A program made the position numbers and the translations under genes. Of a stretch of DNA of 64,000 nucleotides, positions 33,364 through 42,168 are shown one piece after another. Each line of letters starts with the position of its first letter. The first letter of the stretch is position 1. This DNA comes from an uncultured bacterium (GTDB taxonomy: Bacteria; Planctomycetota; JAJSAM01; JAJVHW01), in contig CALKVK010000017.1 in the NCBI GenBank assembly GCA_937996235.1, positions 73,073-137,072 of the forward strand. The letters run 5' to 3'. A model generated the notes under the pieces. It was given only the letters and a program-made list of their open reading frames with translations. It did not search any database and was not told the DNA's origin.

Positions 33364-35444
33364 GCGCGCCGCGCCTCGCCACGGTGCGGCTCGTCGCCGC
33401 GAAGGAACTGCTCGAGGCGCTCCGCGACCGGCGCACGCTCTTCGTCGCGCTCGTCCTGCCGGTGCTGCTCTACCCGCTCATGATGGTCGCGATGGGGCCG
33501 CTGATCGGGCGGCAGCGCGCGCGCCTCGAGCAGGAGGTCCAGCCGGTCCTCGTCACGGGCCCCGGTCGCGCGGCGCTCGTCGCGGCGGTGTTCGCGCCGT
33601 CCGCCGACGCCCCCGACGAGGAGCCGCCGACGCTCGCGACCGTGGACGGCGTCGCCGACCCGGCCGACGCGCTCGCGCGCGGCGACGTGGCGCTCTGGAT
33701 CGAGACGGGCGACGGTCTCGCGGACGCGCTCGACGGCGACGGCTCCGCCGAGCTGCGCGTGCACCGCGACAGCAGCGACGACGCGTCGCGCGTCGCGTAC
33801 GCGAAGTGGGAGCGCGCGGTCGCGCGTGCGACCGAGCGCAGCGTGGCGCGCCGGCTCGAGCGGCACCGCCTGCCGCCGAGTCTGCTCGAGCCCTTCCGCG
33901 TCGCCGAGGTGCTCGACGCGGCGTCCGCCGAGCAGCGCGCGGGCTACGCGTTCGGGCGCATGCTCGCGCTCGTGCTCGTGCTGATGACGCTCTCCTCGTC
34001 GTTCTATCCCGCCGTCGACGTGGTCGCGGGCGAGAAGGAGCGCGGCACCATGGAGACGCTCCTCGTCGCGCCGTGCGGCCGCGCGGAGCTGGTGCTCGGG
34101 AAGTACCTCGCGGTGCTCGCGGTCACGCTGACCGCCGCCGTGCTCAACCTGTTCTCGATGTGGCTGACGATGGGGCCGCTGGTCGGCTCGCTCGGCGTCG
34201 AGAGCATCCAGGGGCTGAGCGTCGACATCGGCACCGTGGGCGGGATCCTCGCGCTGCTCCTGCCGCTCGGCGCGCTGTTCTCCGCGCTCTCGATCGGCCT
34301 CTCGACGCTCGCGCGCAGCGTCAAGGAGGCGCAGCACTACCTGACGCCGCTCTTCCTGCTCGTGATGCCGCTCGCGATGGTCGTGGTCGTCCCGAACGTC
34401 GAGCTGACGCCGACCCTCGCCGCGCTGCCCATCACCAACGTCGTGCTGTTCTTCCGCGACCTGATGGTCGGCAAGCTCGCGATCGGCAGCGCGCTGCTCG
34501 TGCTGACGACGACCGTCGCCGCTGCGGCGCTCGCGCTCTGGGGCACCGTGCGGCTCTTCCTGCGCGAGGAGACGCTCTTCCGCGGCCCCGAGGGCTCGGG
34601 CGGCCTGTTCGTGCGGCCCGCGCCGCGCCCCGTGCCGAGCGCGGGAGCGGCGGTGCTGCTGTTCACCGCGTCGCTCGCGCTCATCTGGTACGCGCAGCCG
34701 CTCCTGCCGTCGAAGGACCTGCTCGCGAACGTGCTCTCGACGCAGCTCCTCGTCGTGCTCGCGCCCTGCCTGGCGCTCGCCTGGTGGCTGCGCGCCGCGC
34801 CGCGGGCGACGTTCCGTCTGCGCGCGCCGCGCGCGTCGGTGCTGCTCCTCGCCGTGCCGATCGGCCTCACGGCGCCCGTCGTGAACGGGTTCGTGCAGCG
34901 CACGCTCTTCGGCGCCGTCGCGGAGGAGGGCCCCTTCCACAAGCTCGCGCAGGCGTTCGAGGAACTGATCCGGAACCAGCACTGGACCGTGCTCGTCGCG
35001 ATCGTCGCGGTGCTCCCGGCGCTCTGCGAGGAGTTCGTCTACCGCGGGTTCATCCTCGCGTCGTTCGGCGGCGGACGAGACGGCCGAGGCCGCCCCGGCG
35101 CCGCGGCCGTCGTCGGCTCGGCCGCGCTCTTCGCGCTCTTCCACATCTACCCCGAGAAGTGGCTCGGCACCTTCCTCGTCGGCCTCGTGCTGGGCCTGCT
35201 CTGCGTGGCGTCGCGCTCGCTCTGGCCGGGCGTCGTCGCGCACGCGCTGAACAACGCGTCGCTCGTGCTCGCCGCGAAGCTCGGCGAGGGCAGTCCGCTG
35301 GCCGCGCTCCACGACCCCGCGGCGCCGCACAACCGCCTCTACGTCGGCGTCTCCGCCGCGGTCCTCGCGGTCTCCGTGGGCGCCGTCGTCGGCCTCCACC
35401 GCCGGAGCCGCGAGGAACTTGACGACCCCGCGGGGCACGGGTAA
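33360..35444 (+). CDS. NatB-like ABC permease fused to a CPBP (CAAX protease-like) domain
   Basis: This 694-residue fusion begins with an ABC-2 permease of the NatB type (residues 1-420): KELLEALRDRRTLFVALVLPVLLYPLMM, a large extracytoplasmic loop, then VVAGEKERGTMETLLVAPCGRAELVLGKY. The C-terminal half (about 430-680) carries intact CPBP motifs EEFVYRGF, FALFHIYPEKW and HALNN. The transporter may export Na+ or a peptide; the protease-like part could cleave or bind a membrane peptide, inferred from CPBP proteins only. It overlaps the ATPase gene by 4 nt. Confidence 0.9.
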   Translation: MSAPRLATVRLVAAKELLEALRDRRTLFVALVLPVLLYPLMMVAMGPLIGRQRARLEQEVQPVLVTGPGRAALVAAVFAPSADAPDEEPPTLATVDGVADPADALARGDVALWIETGDGLADALDGDGSAELRVHRDSSDDASRVAYAKWERAVARATERSVARRLERHRLPPSLLEPFRVAEVLDAASAEQRAGYAFGRMLALVLVLMTLSSSFYPAVDVVAGEKERGTMETLLVAPCGRAELVLGKYLAVLAVTLTAAVLNLFSMWLTMGPLVGSLGVESIQGLSVDIGTVGGILALLLPLGALFSALSIGLSTLARSVKEAQHYLTPLFLLVMPLAMVVVVPNVELTPTLAALPITNVVLFFRDLMVGKLAIGSALLVLTTTVAAAALALWGTVRLFLREETLFRGPEGSGGLFVRPAPRPVPSAGAAVLLFTASLALIWYAQPLLPSKDLLANVLSTQLLVVLAPCLALAWWLRAAPRATFRLRAPRASVLLLAVPIGLTAPVVNGFVQRTLFGAVAEEGPFHKLAQAFEELIRNQHWTVLVAIVAVLPALCEEFVYRGFILASFGGGRDGRGRPGAAAVVGSAALFALFHIYPEKWLGTFLVGLVLGLLCVASRSLWPGVVAHALNNASLVLAAKLGEGSPLAALHDPAAPHNRLYVGVSAAVLAVSVGAVVGLHRRSREELDDPAGHG

Positions 35445-35466
35445 CAACGGGGGCTCGCTTGACGGC

Positions 35467-35543
35467 GCGCCCGTAGCTCAATTGGATAGAGCATCTGACT
35501 ACGGATCAGAAGGTTTGGGGTTCGAGTCCCTACGGGCGTGCCA
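35467..35543 (+). tRNA. tRNA-Arg (anticodon ACG)
   Basis: The cloverleaf closes completely: acceptor GCGCCCG/CGGGCGT, D-arm GCTC-AATTGGATA-GAGC, anticodon stem TCTGA/TCAGA with loop CTACGGA (ACG), T-arm TGGGG/CCCTA with TTCGAGT, discriminator G and an encoded CCA at 35541-35543. It reads CGN arginine codons, common in this GC-rich genome. No integrase or repeated tRNA tail was seen nearby. Confidence 0.97.
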
Positions 35544-35544
35544 G

Positions 35545-35573
35545 CGCAACTCGCGGATCCGCTTGAAGTTGCG
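35545..35573 (+). terminator. Hairpin just after tRNA-Arg
   Basis: CGCAACT (35545-35551) pairs with AGTTGCG (35567-35573) around the self-complementary GCGGATCCGC. The hairpin is immediately 3' of the CCA end. There is no T-run, so it may serve processing or Rho-independent-like arrest. Confidence 0.35.
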
Positions 35574-35725
35574 ACGACGGTCCAACTGACGCGTGCAGCG
35601 CCGCTCCGGCCGCGCCACCAAGTGGCCACCAATCCCGGTCTCGGACCGTGCACCAAACCGGCCGGATTCCGTGCCGTCCGCGAGCGCCGGGAGACCCGCT
35701 CCGCGGCCCCCGCTACGCTGAGCGC

Positions 35726-36058
35726 GTGGACGATCCGCGCCGCCCCGCCCGTTGGTCGCCGCGCGTTGCGCGCGTGGCGGTGCGCGCGCTGCTCGTCGTT
35801 GCATGCGCGCTCCTCGTCGCGTGGCCGGCGTGGGAGTTCCGGTGCTCGTTCCCGCATCTGGAGCGGACTTTCGATGCGGATCGGCGGCCCGAGCCGCTCG
35901 TCGTCAGCCTGCCGGCGACCCCGCTCGCGGTGTTCCGCGCGTGCCGTCGCGAGCACGGCTGGTCGTGCTGGTCGACGGAGCTGGATCCGCGGCGGTCATC
36001 CTCGGACGCGCTGCGCCGCGACGCCGGCCGTGTCGTCTCGTCGTCGCCCACGCGCTGA
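35726..36058 (+). CDS. Small membrane-anchored hypothetical protein
   Basis: This 110-residue frame has one N-terminal TM helix (VAVRALLVVACALLVAWPAW) and a short Cys-containing extracytoplasmic tail (FRCSFPHLERTFDAD, then REHGWSCWSTEL). GTG 35726 has a TACGCT box 6 nt upstream (35714-35719) and no SD, like other leaderless candidates. No family is recognised, and its C-terminus is low complexity, so it may be shorter or not expressed. Confidence 0.45.
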   Translation: MDDPRRPARWSPRVARVAVRALLVVACALLVAWPAWEFRCSFPHLERTFDADRRPEPLVVSLPATPLAVFRACRREHGWSCWSTELDPRRSSSDALRRDAGRVVSSSPTR

Positions 36059-36080
36059 CGCGCGCGTCGCGCGGCGTGGG

Positions 36081-37340
36081 CTACACGTGCGGGCGCGGCT
36101 CCTCGTCGAAGAGGGACGCGTCGCTGGGGACGTCGTCCTCGCTGTGGAAGGCGTGCTCGATGGCGTCCACGCGGCGCTGGTAGAGCCGCACGCGGCGGCT
36201 GATCTCCTGCGACTCGAAGGGGCTCCGGTCGAACGGGTCCGGCGTGGCGCGGCGGCGCGTGGGGAGCGCCTCGTGGAGGCAGCGCGACGAGCGCTCGCGC
36301 CGGCGGGCGGCGCGCGGCGGAGGCGCGCCCTCGCGTGATGCGACGCGCGGCGCGTCGGCGGCGCGTGCGGACGCTGCATCGGCGCGCGCTGCCGCGCCGT
36401 TGCCGACGGACCCGGCCCCGGTGGTGGCGGCGGTGGCGGCCCGGGCCCCGGCTCCGGTCCCTACTCCGGAGGCGGAGGCGGCGACGGCCGCGCACGCGAG
36501 GGGACAGCCGAGCGTCGCGCAGCCGCGCAGGTCGTCGTGGAACTCGCCGCAGACGCGCGCCTCGGCCGCGACGCGCTCCGGGCCGCCCGCGAGGACGGGC
36601 AGGAAGAAGCGCTGCGTGCGGAGCCGCGCGAACTCGCGCGCGCAGGTGCACGCGGCGTCGAGGTCGCAGCCCGCGACGTGCCACAGGCCGGCCCAGTCGC
36701 GCGCGAAGAGGCCGTGGCGCGTGCGGGCGAGCAGGCCGTCCGCCGCGAACGCGGCCATCTCGCGCGCGACGACCTCGCGCACGGAGCCGAGGCGGTTCGC
36801 GATCTGCGGCTGCGACTCGCGCGCCAGGATGCGCGCGCCGTCGCCGAGCCGCACGCACGCGCGCGTCAGCGCGAAGCGGGCGACGCGCGCCGGAACGCGC
36901 AGGAACACGTCGCTGTCGCGCTCGTCGATGCGCGCGTGCACGCGACGCCCGAGGAGCGCCGTCACGCGCTCGCGGACCTGCGGGTGGCGCTCGACGAAGC
37001 GTGCGAAGGCGCTCTCTCCGACGACGAAGAACGCGCCCGAGCGCAGCACGCGGACCTCGCGCGCCGCGGGCAGCCCGTCCACGACGGACTCGAGCCCCGC
37101 GCACTCGCCGGTCTCGAAGAACGCGTAGCAGATGCCGCGCCCCTGCCCGTCGCCGCCGAGCTCCGCGAGCTCGCCGCTCAGCGCGATGACGATCGCCTCG
37201 ACGCGTGCGCCCGCGGCGCAGACGACGTGGCCCTTCCCGAGTCGCGTGACGCGGCCCGCCGCCGCGAACTCGGACACGAGCTCGGACGACGCGCCCGCGA
37301 GGAACTCCACCGTGCCGAGGACGTCGATCAGCAGGTCCAC
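36081..37340 (-). CDS. Crp/Fnr-like regulator with cysteine-rich and disordered C-terminal extension
   Basis: This 419-residue protein is nearly twice Crp length. Residues 5-125 form a cyclic-nucleotide-type barrel (VTRLGKGHVVCAAGARVEAIVIALSGELAEL), but the glycine/arginine phosphate cassette of cAMP binders is not evident. A winged helix lies at about 150-215 (ESQPQIANRLGSVREVVAREMAAF). Residues 220-285 hold seven cysteines (225, 231, 233, 264, 274, 279, 283), a possible metal or Fe-S site. The remainder is Ala/Gly-rich, then Arg-rich and acidic. It starts at GTG 37340; a symmetric TGA-N6-TCA site lies about 200 bp upstream. Confidence 0.8.
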   Translation of the reverse strand: MDLLIDVLGTVEFLAGASSELVSEFAAAGRVTRLGKGHVVCAAGARVEAIVIALSGELAELGGDGQGRGICYAFFETGECAGLESVVDGLPAAREVRVLRSGAFFVVGESAFARFVERHPQVRERVTALLGRRVHARIDERDSDVFLRVPARVARFALTRACVRLGDGARILARESQPQIANRLGSVREVVAREMAAFAADGLLARTRHGLFARDWAGLWHVAGCDLDAACTCAREFARLRTQRFFLPVLAGGPERVAAEARVCGEFHDDLRGCATLGCPLACAAVAASASGVGTGAGARAATAATTGAGSVGNGAAARADAASARAADAPRVASREGAPPPRAARRRERSSRCLHEALPTRRRATPDPFDRSPFESQEISRRVRLYQRRVDAIEHAFHSEDDVPSDASLFDEEPRPHV

Positions 37341-37542
37341 CGCTGCACCTCGCTCCCGCTCGGCTTCGGGCGGGCTTCACCCGCGCTGTCCGGGGCACGA
37401 CGCGCGACGCGCGCGTCGCAGGCCCGTGCCGCACGTCGGGCGGCGCGTTCGGCACCGTCGCGTGCGCGCGCCGCTGCCTCCTGCCGGAGAACGACGCTAA
37501 CGCCACCGTCGGTGCGCAGCGTCGGACTCGCGGCTGCGCGGC

Positions 37543-37558
37543 GGTGACGTCCGTCACG
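37543..37558. promoter_or_regulatory. Crp/Fnr-like dyad in the 37341-37651 gap
   Basis: GGTGA-CGTCCG-TCACG fits the TGA-N6-TCA spacing of Crp/Fnr-family sites. It is the only such dyad I noticed in this 311-bp gap upstream of the Crp-like gene and could mediate autoregulation. The rest of the gap shows no gene. Confidence 0.3.
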
Positions 37559-37651
37559 CGCGGCCGCGTGCTTCGCGCGCCGCCGTCCCACGGGCGTCAC
37601 TGCGGAGCCCGGCGGGGCGACGTAGCGTGCCCGCGCTGCGTGCTCCGGGCG

Positions 37652-38200
37652 TCACGTCAGGGGCGTGCAGGTCCAGAGGTCGGTGGCACGGAGCGCCATG
37701 GTCGCGCGCCGACCCCGCACGCGGACGCGCAGCGCGATGCGCGCGACGGAGCGGATGCGCAGCGTCCCGTCGTCGCGCTCCTTCCCGCGCAGCCACGTGC
37801 GCACGCGCAGGAGTCGCGCCTCGGCCGCGCCCGCATCGAGCGCAATCTGGCGGACCGCGTCGCCGAACGCCGCCTTCGACGCGTCGTCCATGCGCGGCAC
37901 GAAGCGCGGGCCCCGGCGCTCCTCGATGCTGCCGCCGACCGTGATCGCGTGACCCGTGCCCTGCAGCGCGTCGAGCGACCAGGCGCCGGACGCGTCGACG
38001 ACGAGCTGCGAGGAGACGGGGCCCTTCTGCACGAAGCGCATTGCACCGACGCGCGCGACGACGCGCTCGGTGCCGGCGACATCCCACGTCGAGTCGTACG
38101 GCACGTCGGCGACGGCGAGCGCACACGCGAAGAGCAACGTGGCGGCGCAGAGCGCGCTCGCACGCTCGGAACCCCGGCGTCGGGATCGTCCGGTGGACAT
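37652..38200 (-). CDS. Exported protein of unknown function
   Basis: This 182-residue protein has a twin-basic then hydrophobic signal (SRRRGSERASALCAATLLFACALAVA). The mature protein is beta-rich and begins DVPYDSTWDVAGTERVVARVG, with repeated VRVRGRRATMALRATDLWTC at the end. ATG 38200 has a strong SD (AGGAGG) and a GAGAAT box further upstream. The opening resembles the small lipocalin-like proteins at 6572-7769, but similarity is weak. Function unknown. Confidence 0.65.
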   Translation of the reverse strand: MSTGRSRRRGSERASALCAATLLFACALAVADVPYDSTWDVAGTERVVARVGAMRFVQKGPVSSQLVVDASGAWSLDALQGTGHAITVGGSIEERRGPRFVPRMDDASKAAFGDAVRQIALDAGAAEARLLRVRTWLRGKERDDGTLRIRSVARIALRVRVRGRRATMALRATDLWTCTPLT

Positions 38201-38389
38201 GGCTGCCTCCTGCTGGAGCCGGAGGAGGGGGGACGCCCGCGATTCTCTCCGCCTCGTGCGCGGCGCACCGTGACCGCCATTACGGGGCGGCGTCCAGGGC
38301 GCCTGCGTGTGACGCGTCGCACTGCGGCGCGCGTGCGCAGCGTCTCTCCTGCACGTCGCAGGGCGGGCGCCCGCTGCGCAGGTCGCACG

Positions 38390-40906
38390 ATGACATCCAC
38401 CGGCCTGACGACCGCCGAGGCGGCGGAGCGCCTCGCACGCCACGGCGCGAACGCGCCGCCGGCGGTGCGCGGTCCGTCGCTCGCGCGGCGCGTCGCGCAG
38501 CAGTTCCGCGACCCGCTGGTGCGGCTGCTCGTCGTCGCGGTCGTGCTCGACCTCGCGGTGTGGGGCGCGCACGGCGCCGGTGCGTCGCCGTTCGACGCCC
38601 TGACCATCACCGTGATCCTGCTGCTGAACGCGGGCCTCGGCGTCGCGCAGGAGCTGCGCTCGGAGCGCGCGCTCGAGCGGCTCGCGGCGGTCGCCGCGCC
38701 GTGGTGCTCGGCGCTGCGCGACGGCGTGCTCGTCCGCGTCGCCGCGCGCGAGCTCGTCCCCGGCGACGTCGTGCGGCTCGGCGAGGGCGACCGCGTGCCG
38801 GCCGACGCCGCCGTGCTGCCGGGTCCCGGGTTCCTGGTGGACGAGTCGCTGCTGACGGGCGAGTCGGTGCCCGTCCCGCGCGCCGAGCGCGAGGAGCTCG
38901 CGGCCGGGACGCTCGTCGTGCGCGGGGCCGGCCTCGTCGAGGTCGTGCGCACGGGGGCGTCGAGTGCGCTCGGCCGACTCGCGGGGCTGCTCGGCGGCGT
39001 CGCGGCGGGCAGCACGCCGCTCGAGCGCCGCATGGCCGCGTTCGGGCGGCGCGTGACGTGGGCCGTCGCCGCGATCTCCGTGGCCGTCGTCGTTCTGGGC
39101 GTGGCGCTCGAGGGCACGGGACATCTGCTCCCCACGGTGCTGTTCGCCGTGGCGCTCGCCGTCGCCGCGGTGCCGGAGGGACTGCCCGCGGTGCTCACGT
39201 TCTCGCTCGCGGTCGGCGTCGAGCGCATGGCGGCACGCCGCGCCGCCGTGCGGCGGCTCGCGGCCGTCGAGTCGCTCGGGTCCGTCACGGTGATCGCGAC
39301 GGACAAGACGGGCACGCTGACCGAGAACCGGCTCGTCGTGCGTGCGGTGGACGCGCCCGACGAGGAGCGCCTCGCGCGCGCGGCCGTGCTCGCGAACGAC
39401 GCCGATCCGCTGACGGGCGTCGGCGACCCGCTCGACACGGCGCTGCTGGCGTGGGCCCGCGGGCGCGGTGTGGACGCCGTCGCGACGCGCCGCTCCCTCG
39501 CGCGACGTTCCGGTCGCGAGTTCGACGCGCGCGCGCGCTCGATGCGCGTGACCGTGGCGGAAGGGGCCGGCGGCGCGAGCTACGTGAAGGGCGCGCCGGA
39601 AGAGGTCCTCGCGCGCTGCGACATCGGCGCCGCGGAACGGGCGGACTGGCTCGCGCGCGCGGAGCGGCACGCCGCCGCCGGTCTGCGCGTGCTCGCGTTC
39701 GCGCGCGGCGCCGGCGAGACCGAGACGCACCTGACGCCGCTCGGACTCGCGCTGCTCTGGGACGCGCCGCGTCCCGAGGCGGCGGACGCCGTGCGCCGCG
39801 CGCGCGGCGCGGGCATCCGCGTCCTGATGGTCACCGGCGACCACCCCGCGACCGCGGGCGCCGTTGCGCGCGCCGTCGGCATCGACGCGGAGCGTGTGGT
39901 CGAGGGTGCGGCGTTCGACGCCGTCGCCGGCGACGCCCTCGCGCGGCGCGTGGCGGAGTGCGACGTCTTCGCGCGGTTCACGCCGGAGCAGAAGCTGCGG
40001 CTCGTCGAGCTGCTGCAGGCGGAGGGCGCGATCGTCGCGATGACGGGCGACGGCGTGAACGACGCGCCGGCCCTCAAGCGCGCCGACGTGGGCGTGGCGA
40101 TGGGGCTCCGCGGCAGCGACGTCGCGCGCGAGGTCTCGGACCTCGTGCTCCTCGACGACCACGTCGCGACGATCGTCGCGGCCGTCGAGGAGGGGCGGCG
40201 CATCCTCGCGAACGTGCGCACCTTCGTGCGCTTCCTGATCGCCACGAACGCCGCGGAGCTGGTGGTGCTCGTCGTCGGCTTCCCGCTCGCGTGGGGGCTC
40301 GGGCTGCGCGAGGCCGACGGCTCGCTGCTGCTGCCGCTGACGGCCGCGCAGATCCTCTGGGTGAACCTGCTCACCGACGGGCCGCCGGCGCTCGCGCTCG
40401 CGTTCGACGCGCGGTCCGGCGCCCTCGACCGGCCGCCGCAGGACCCGTCGTCGCCGCTGCTCGACCGCGGCGACGCGCTGCTGCTCGGCGTGTGCGCGGC
40501 CAGCGTCGCCGCACTGGGACTCGGCCTGCTCGAGCTCGCCCGCCTGCGCGGCGAGTCCGCCGACGCCGCGCGCACCGCGCTCTTCGTGTTCGTCTCGCTC
40601 GCGCAGCTCGCGCTGGTCGACCCGATCCGCCGGCTCGAGGGGCGTCCGCGCGCGAACGCCGTCCTGCGCGCCGCGCTCGCGGGCGCGGCGGCCGTGCTCG
40701 CGGCGGCCGTGATCGTGCCCGCGCTGCGCCGTCTGCTCGCGCTCGAGCTGCCGTCGCCGGTCACGTCGGTCGCGGCCCTCGTCGCGGTGGCGATGCCGTG
40801 GGCCCTCGCGCGGCTCTCCGTGGCGCGCCGACTGCGGCGGCGTGCTGCCGCGGACATCTCGGCCCAACGCGATCTTCACGCGTCGCGTCCGCACCGCGCG
40901 CGCTAG
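38390..40906 (+). CDS. P2-type cation-transporting ATPase (Ca2+-ATPase-like)
   Basis: This 838-residue P-type ATPase has actuator TGES (about 156-159), phosphorylation site D305 in DKTGTLTE, KGAPEEVLARC in the N domain, and hinge TGDGVNDAP (about 552). Membrane residues matching SERCA site II are present: VAAVPEGLP in M4, NAAE in M5 and WVNLLTDG in M6, supporting Ca2+ (or Mn2+) efflux rather than heavy metals. No N-terminal metal-binding domain is present. A chromate transporter gene follows after 9 nt. Confidence 0.9.
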   Translation: MTSTGLTTAEAAERLARHGANAPPAVRGPSLARRVAQQFRDPLVRLLVVAVVLDLAVWGAHGAGASPFDALTITVILLLNAGLGVAQELRSERALERLAAVAAPWCSALRDGVLVRVAARELVPGDVVRLGEGDRVPADAAVLPGPGFLVDESLLTGESVPVPRAEREELAAGTLVVRGAGLVEVVRTGASSALGRLAGLLGGVAAGSTPLERRMAAFGRRVTWAVAAISVAVVVLGVALEGTGHLLPTVLFAVALAVAAVPEGLPAVLTFSLAVGVERMAARRAAVRRLAAVESLGSVTVIATDKTGTLTENRLVVRAVDAPDEERLARAAVLANDADPLTGVGDPLDTALLAWARGRGVDAVATRRSLARRSGREFDARARSMRVTVAEGAGGASYVKGAPEEVLARCDIGAAERADWLARAERHAAAGLRVLAFARGAGETETHLTPLGLALLWDAPRPEAADAVRRARGAGIRVLMVTGDHPATAGAVARAVGIDAERVVEGAAFDAVAGDALARRVAECDVFARFTPEQKLRLVELLQAEGAIVAMTGDGVNDAPALKRADVGVAMGLRGSDVAREVSDLVLLDDHVATIVAAVEEGRRILANVRTFVRFLIATNAAELVVLVVGFPLAWGLGLREADGSLLLPLTAAQILWVNLLTDGPPALALAFDARSGALDRPPQDPSSPLLDRGDALLLGVCAASVAALGLGLLELARLRGESADAARTALFVFVSLAQLALVDPIRRLEGRPRANAVLRAALAGAAAVLAAAVIVPALRRLLALELPSPVTSVAALVAVAMPWALARLSVARRLRRRAAADISAQRDLHASRPHRAR

Positions 40907-40915
40907 CGTTCCGCG

Positions 40916-42133
40916 ATGGAGCGCGGCCGGGTGGGCGAGGTCTTCCGCGTCGCGCTGCGCCTCGGGCTCACGTCGTTCGGCGGGCCGACGGCGCACGTCG
41001 CGTACTTCCGCGAGGAGTACGTGGTCCGGCGACGCTGGCTCGACGACGCGCGCTTCGGCGACCTGCTCGCGCTCTGCCAGGCGCTGCCCGGGCCGGCGAG
41101 CAGCCAGCTCGGCCTCGCGATCGGGACGCTGCGCGCCGGCCGCCTCGGCGGGATCGCGGCATGGGCGGGGTTCACGCTGCCGTCGGCGCTCGCGCTCGTC
41201 GCGTTCGCCGCGGGTCTGCGCGGCGTCGATCCGGCGCGCGCCGCGCCGTGGCTGCACGGCCTCGAGCTCGCCGCCGTGGCGGTCGTCGCGTCCGCGGTGC
41301 TCGGGATGGCGCAGACGCTCGCCGCCACGCGCGGCACGGCGCTCGTCGCCGCCGCGACCGCGGTCTGCGTGCTCGCGCTGCCGTCGCTCGGCGTGCCGGG
41401 CGCGCCGTTGCAGATCGCGCTCCTGGCGCTGTCTGCCGGGCTCGGCGCACGGCTCTGGCCCGGCGCGCGCGCCGCCGCGCCGCGGCAGCGCGGACCGCTC
41501 GGACTGCGCGTGTTGGCGCTGCCGCTCGCCTGCGCCGCGCTGCTCGTCGCGCTGCCGCTCGCGGCGGCCGTCACGCGCGCTCCGCTGCTCGCGCTGGTCG
41601 ACACGTTCTCGCGCGTCGGCGCGCTCGTCTTCGGCGGCGGGCACGTGGTGCTGCCGCTCCTCGAGACCGAGGTCGTCGCGCCCGGCTGGATGACGCGCGC
41701 CGAGTTCGTGGCCGGCTACGGCGCGGCGCAGGCGGTGCCGGGTCCGCTCTTCAGCTTCGCGGCGTACGTCGGCTGGCTGGCGCGGCCCGGCGGCGCGGCT
41801 CCGGGCGGCGCCCCCGGGGCCGTCGCGGCGCTGGTCGCCGTCTACCTGCCCTCGTTCCTCCTCGTGTGGGGCATCCTGCCGCACTGGGACGCGCTGCGCG
41901 CGCGGCCCCGCGTGCAGGGCGCGCTGCGAGGGGCGTGCGCGTGCGTCGTCGGGCTGCTCGGGGCCGCCCTCTACGCGCCCCTCTGGAGCGGCTCCGTCGC
42001 GGGCGTCCGCGACGCCGCGCTGGTCGTGGCGGCGTTCGGCGCCGTGCGCGCGGCACGCGTCCCGCCGTGGGCCGTCGTCGCCGGGTCCGCCGTGGTCGCG
42101 GGGCTCGCGGGCGGCTCGGCGCCTCCGGGATAA
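40916..42133 (+). CDS. chrA: ChrA-type chromate/anion transporter
   Basis: This 405-residue two-domain CHR protein contains the family motif GLTSFGGPTAHVAYFREEYV with LCQALPGPASSQLGLAIG in the first half, and the related FGGGHVVLPLLETEVV with GYGAAQAVPGPLFSFAAYVG in the second, so both halves are present. It would expel chromate or a related oxyanion. ATG 40916 has no SD; a TAGCGT box (40904-40909) overlaps the previous stop, 6 nt upstream, so it may be leaderless or coupled to the ATPase gene. Confidence 0.9.
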   Translation: MERGRVGEVFRVALRLGLTSFGGPTAHVAYFREEYVVRRRWLDDARFGDLLALCQALPGPASSQLGLAIGTLRAGRLGGIAAWAGFTLPSALALVAFAAGLRGVDPARAAPWLHGLELAAVAVVASAVLGMAQTLAATRGTALVAAATAVCVLALPSLGVPGAPLQIALLALSAGLGARLWPGARAAAPRQRGPLGLRVLALPLACAALLVALPLAAAVTRAPLLALVDTFSRVGALVFGGGHVVLPLLETEVVAPGWMTRAEFVAGYGAAQAVPGPLFSFAAYVGWLARPGGAAPGGAPGAVAALVAVYLPSFLLVWGILPHWDALRARPRVQGALRGACACVVGLLGAALYAPLWSGSVAGVRDAALVVAAFGAVRAARVPPWAVVAGSAVVAGLAGGSAPPG

Positions 42134-42168
42134 CGTGCCGCGCCGCGCGGAGCCGATGAAGGGAGGCC

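Noticed and set aside
35467..35543. tRNA-Arg as an integration site of a genomic island
   Set aside because: No integrase, no repeated tRNA 3' end and no composition change is visible on either side.
35499..35804. Minus-strand frame ending in ARRDSNPKPSDP
   Set aside because: This is the well-known spurious protein produced by translating tRNA genes; it overlaps tRNA-Arg and has no independent support.
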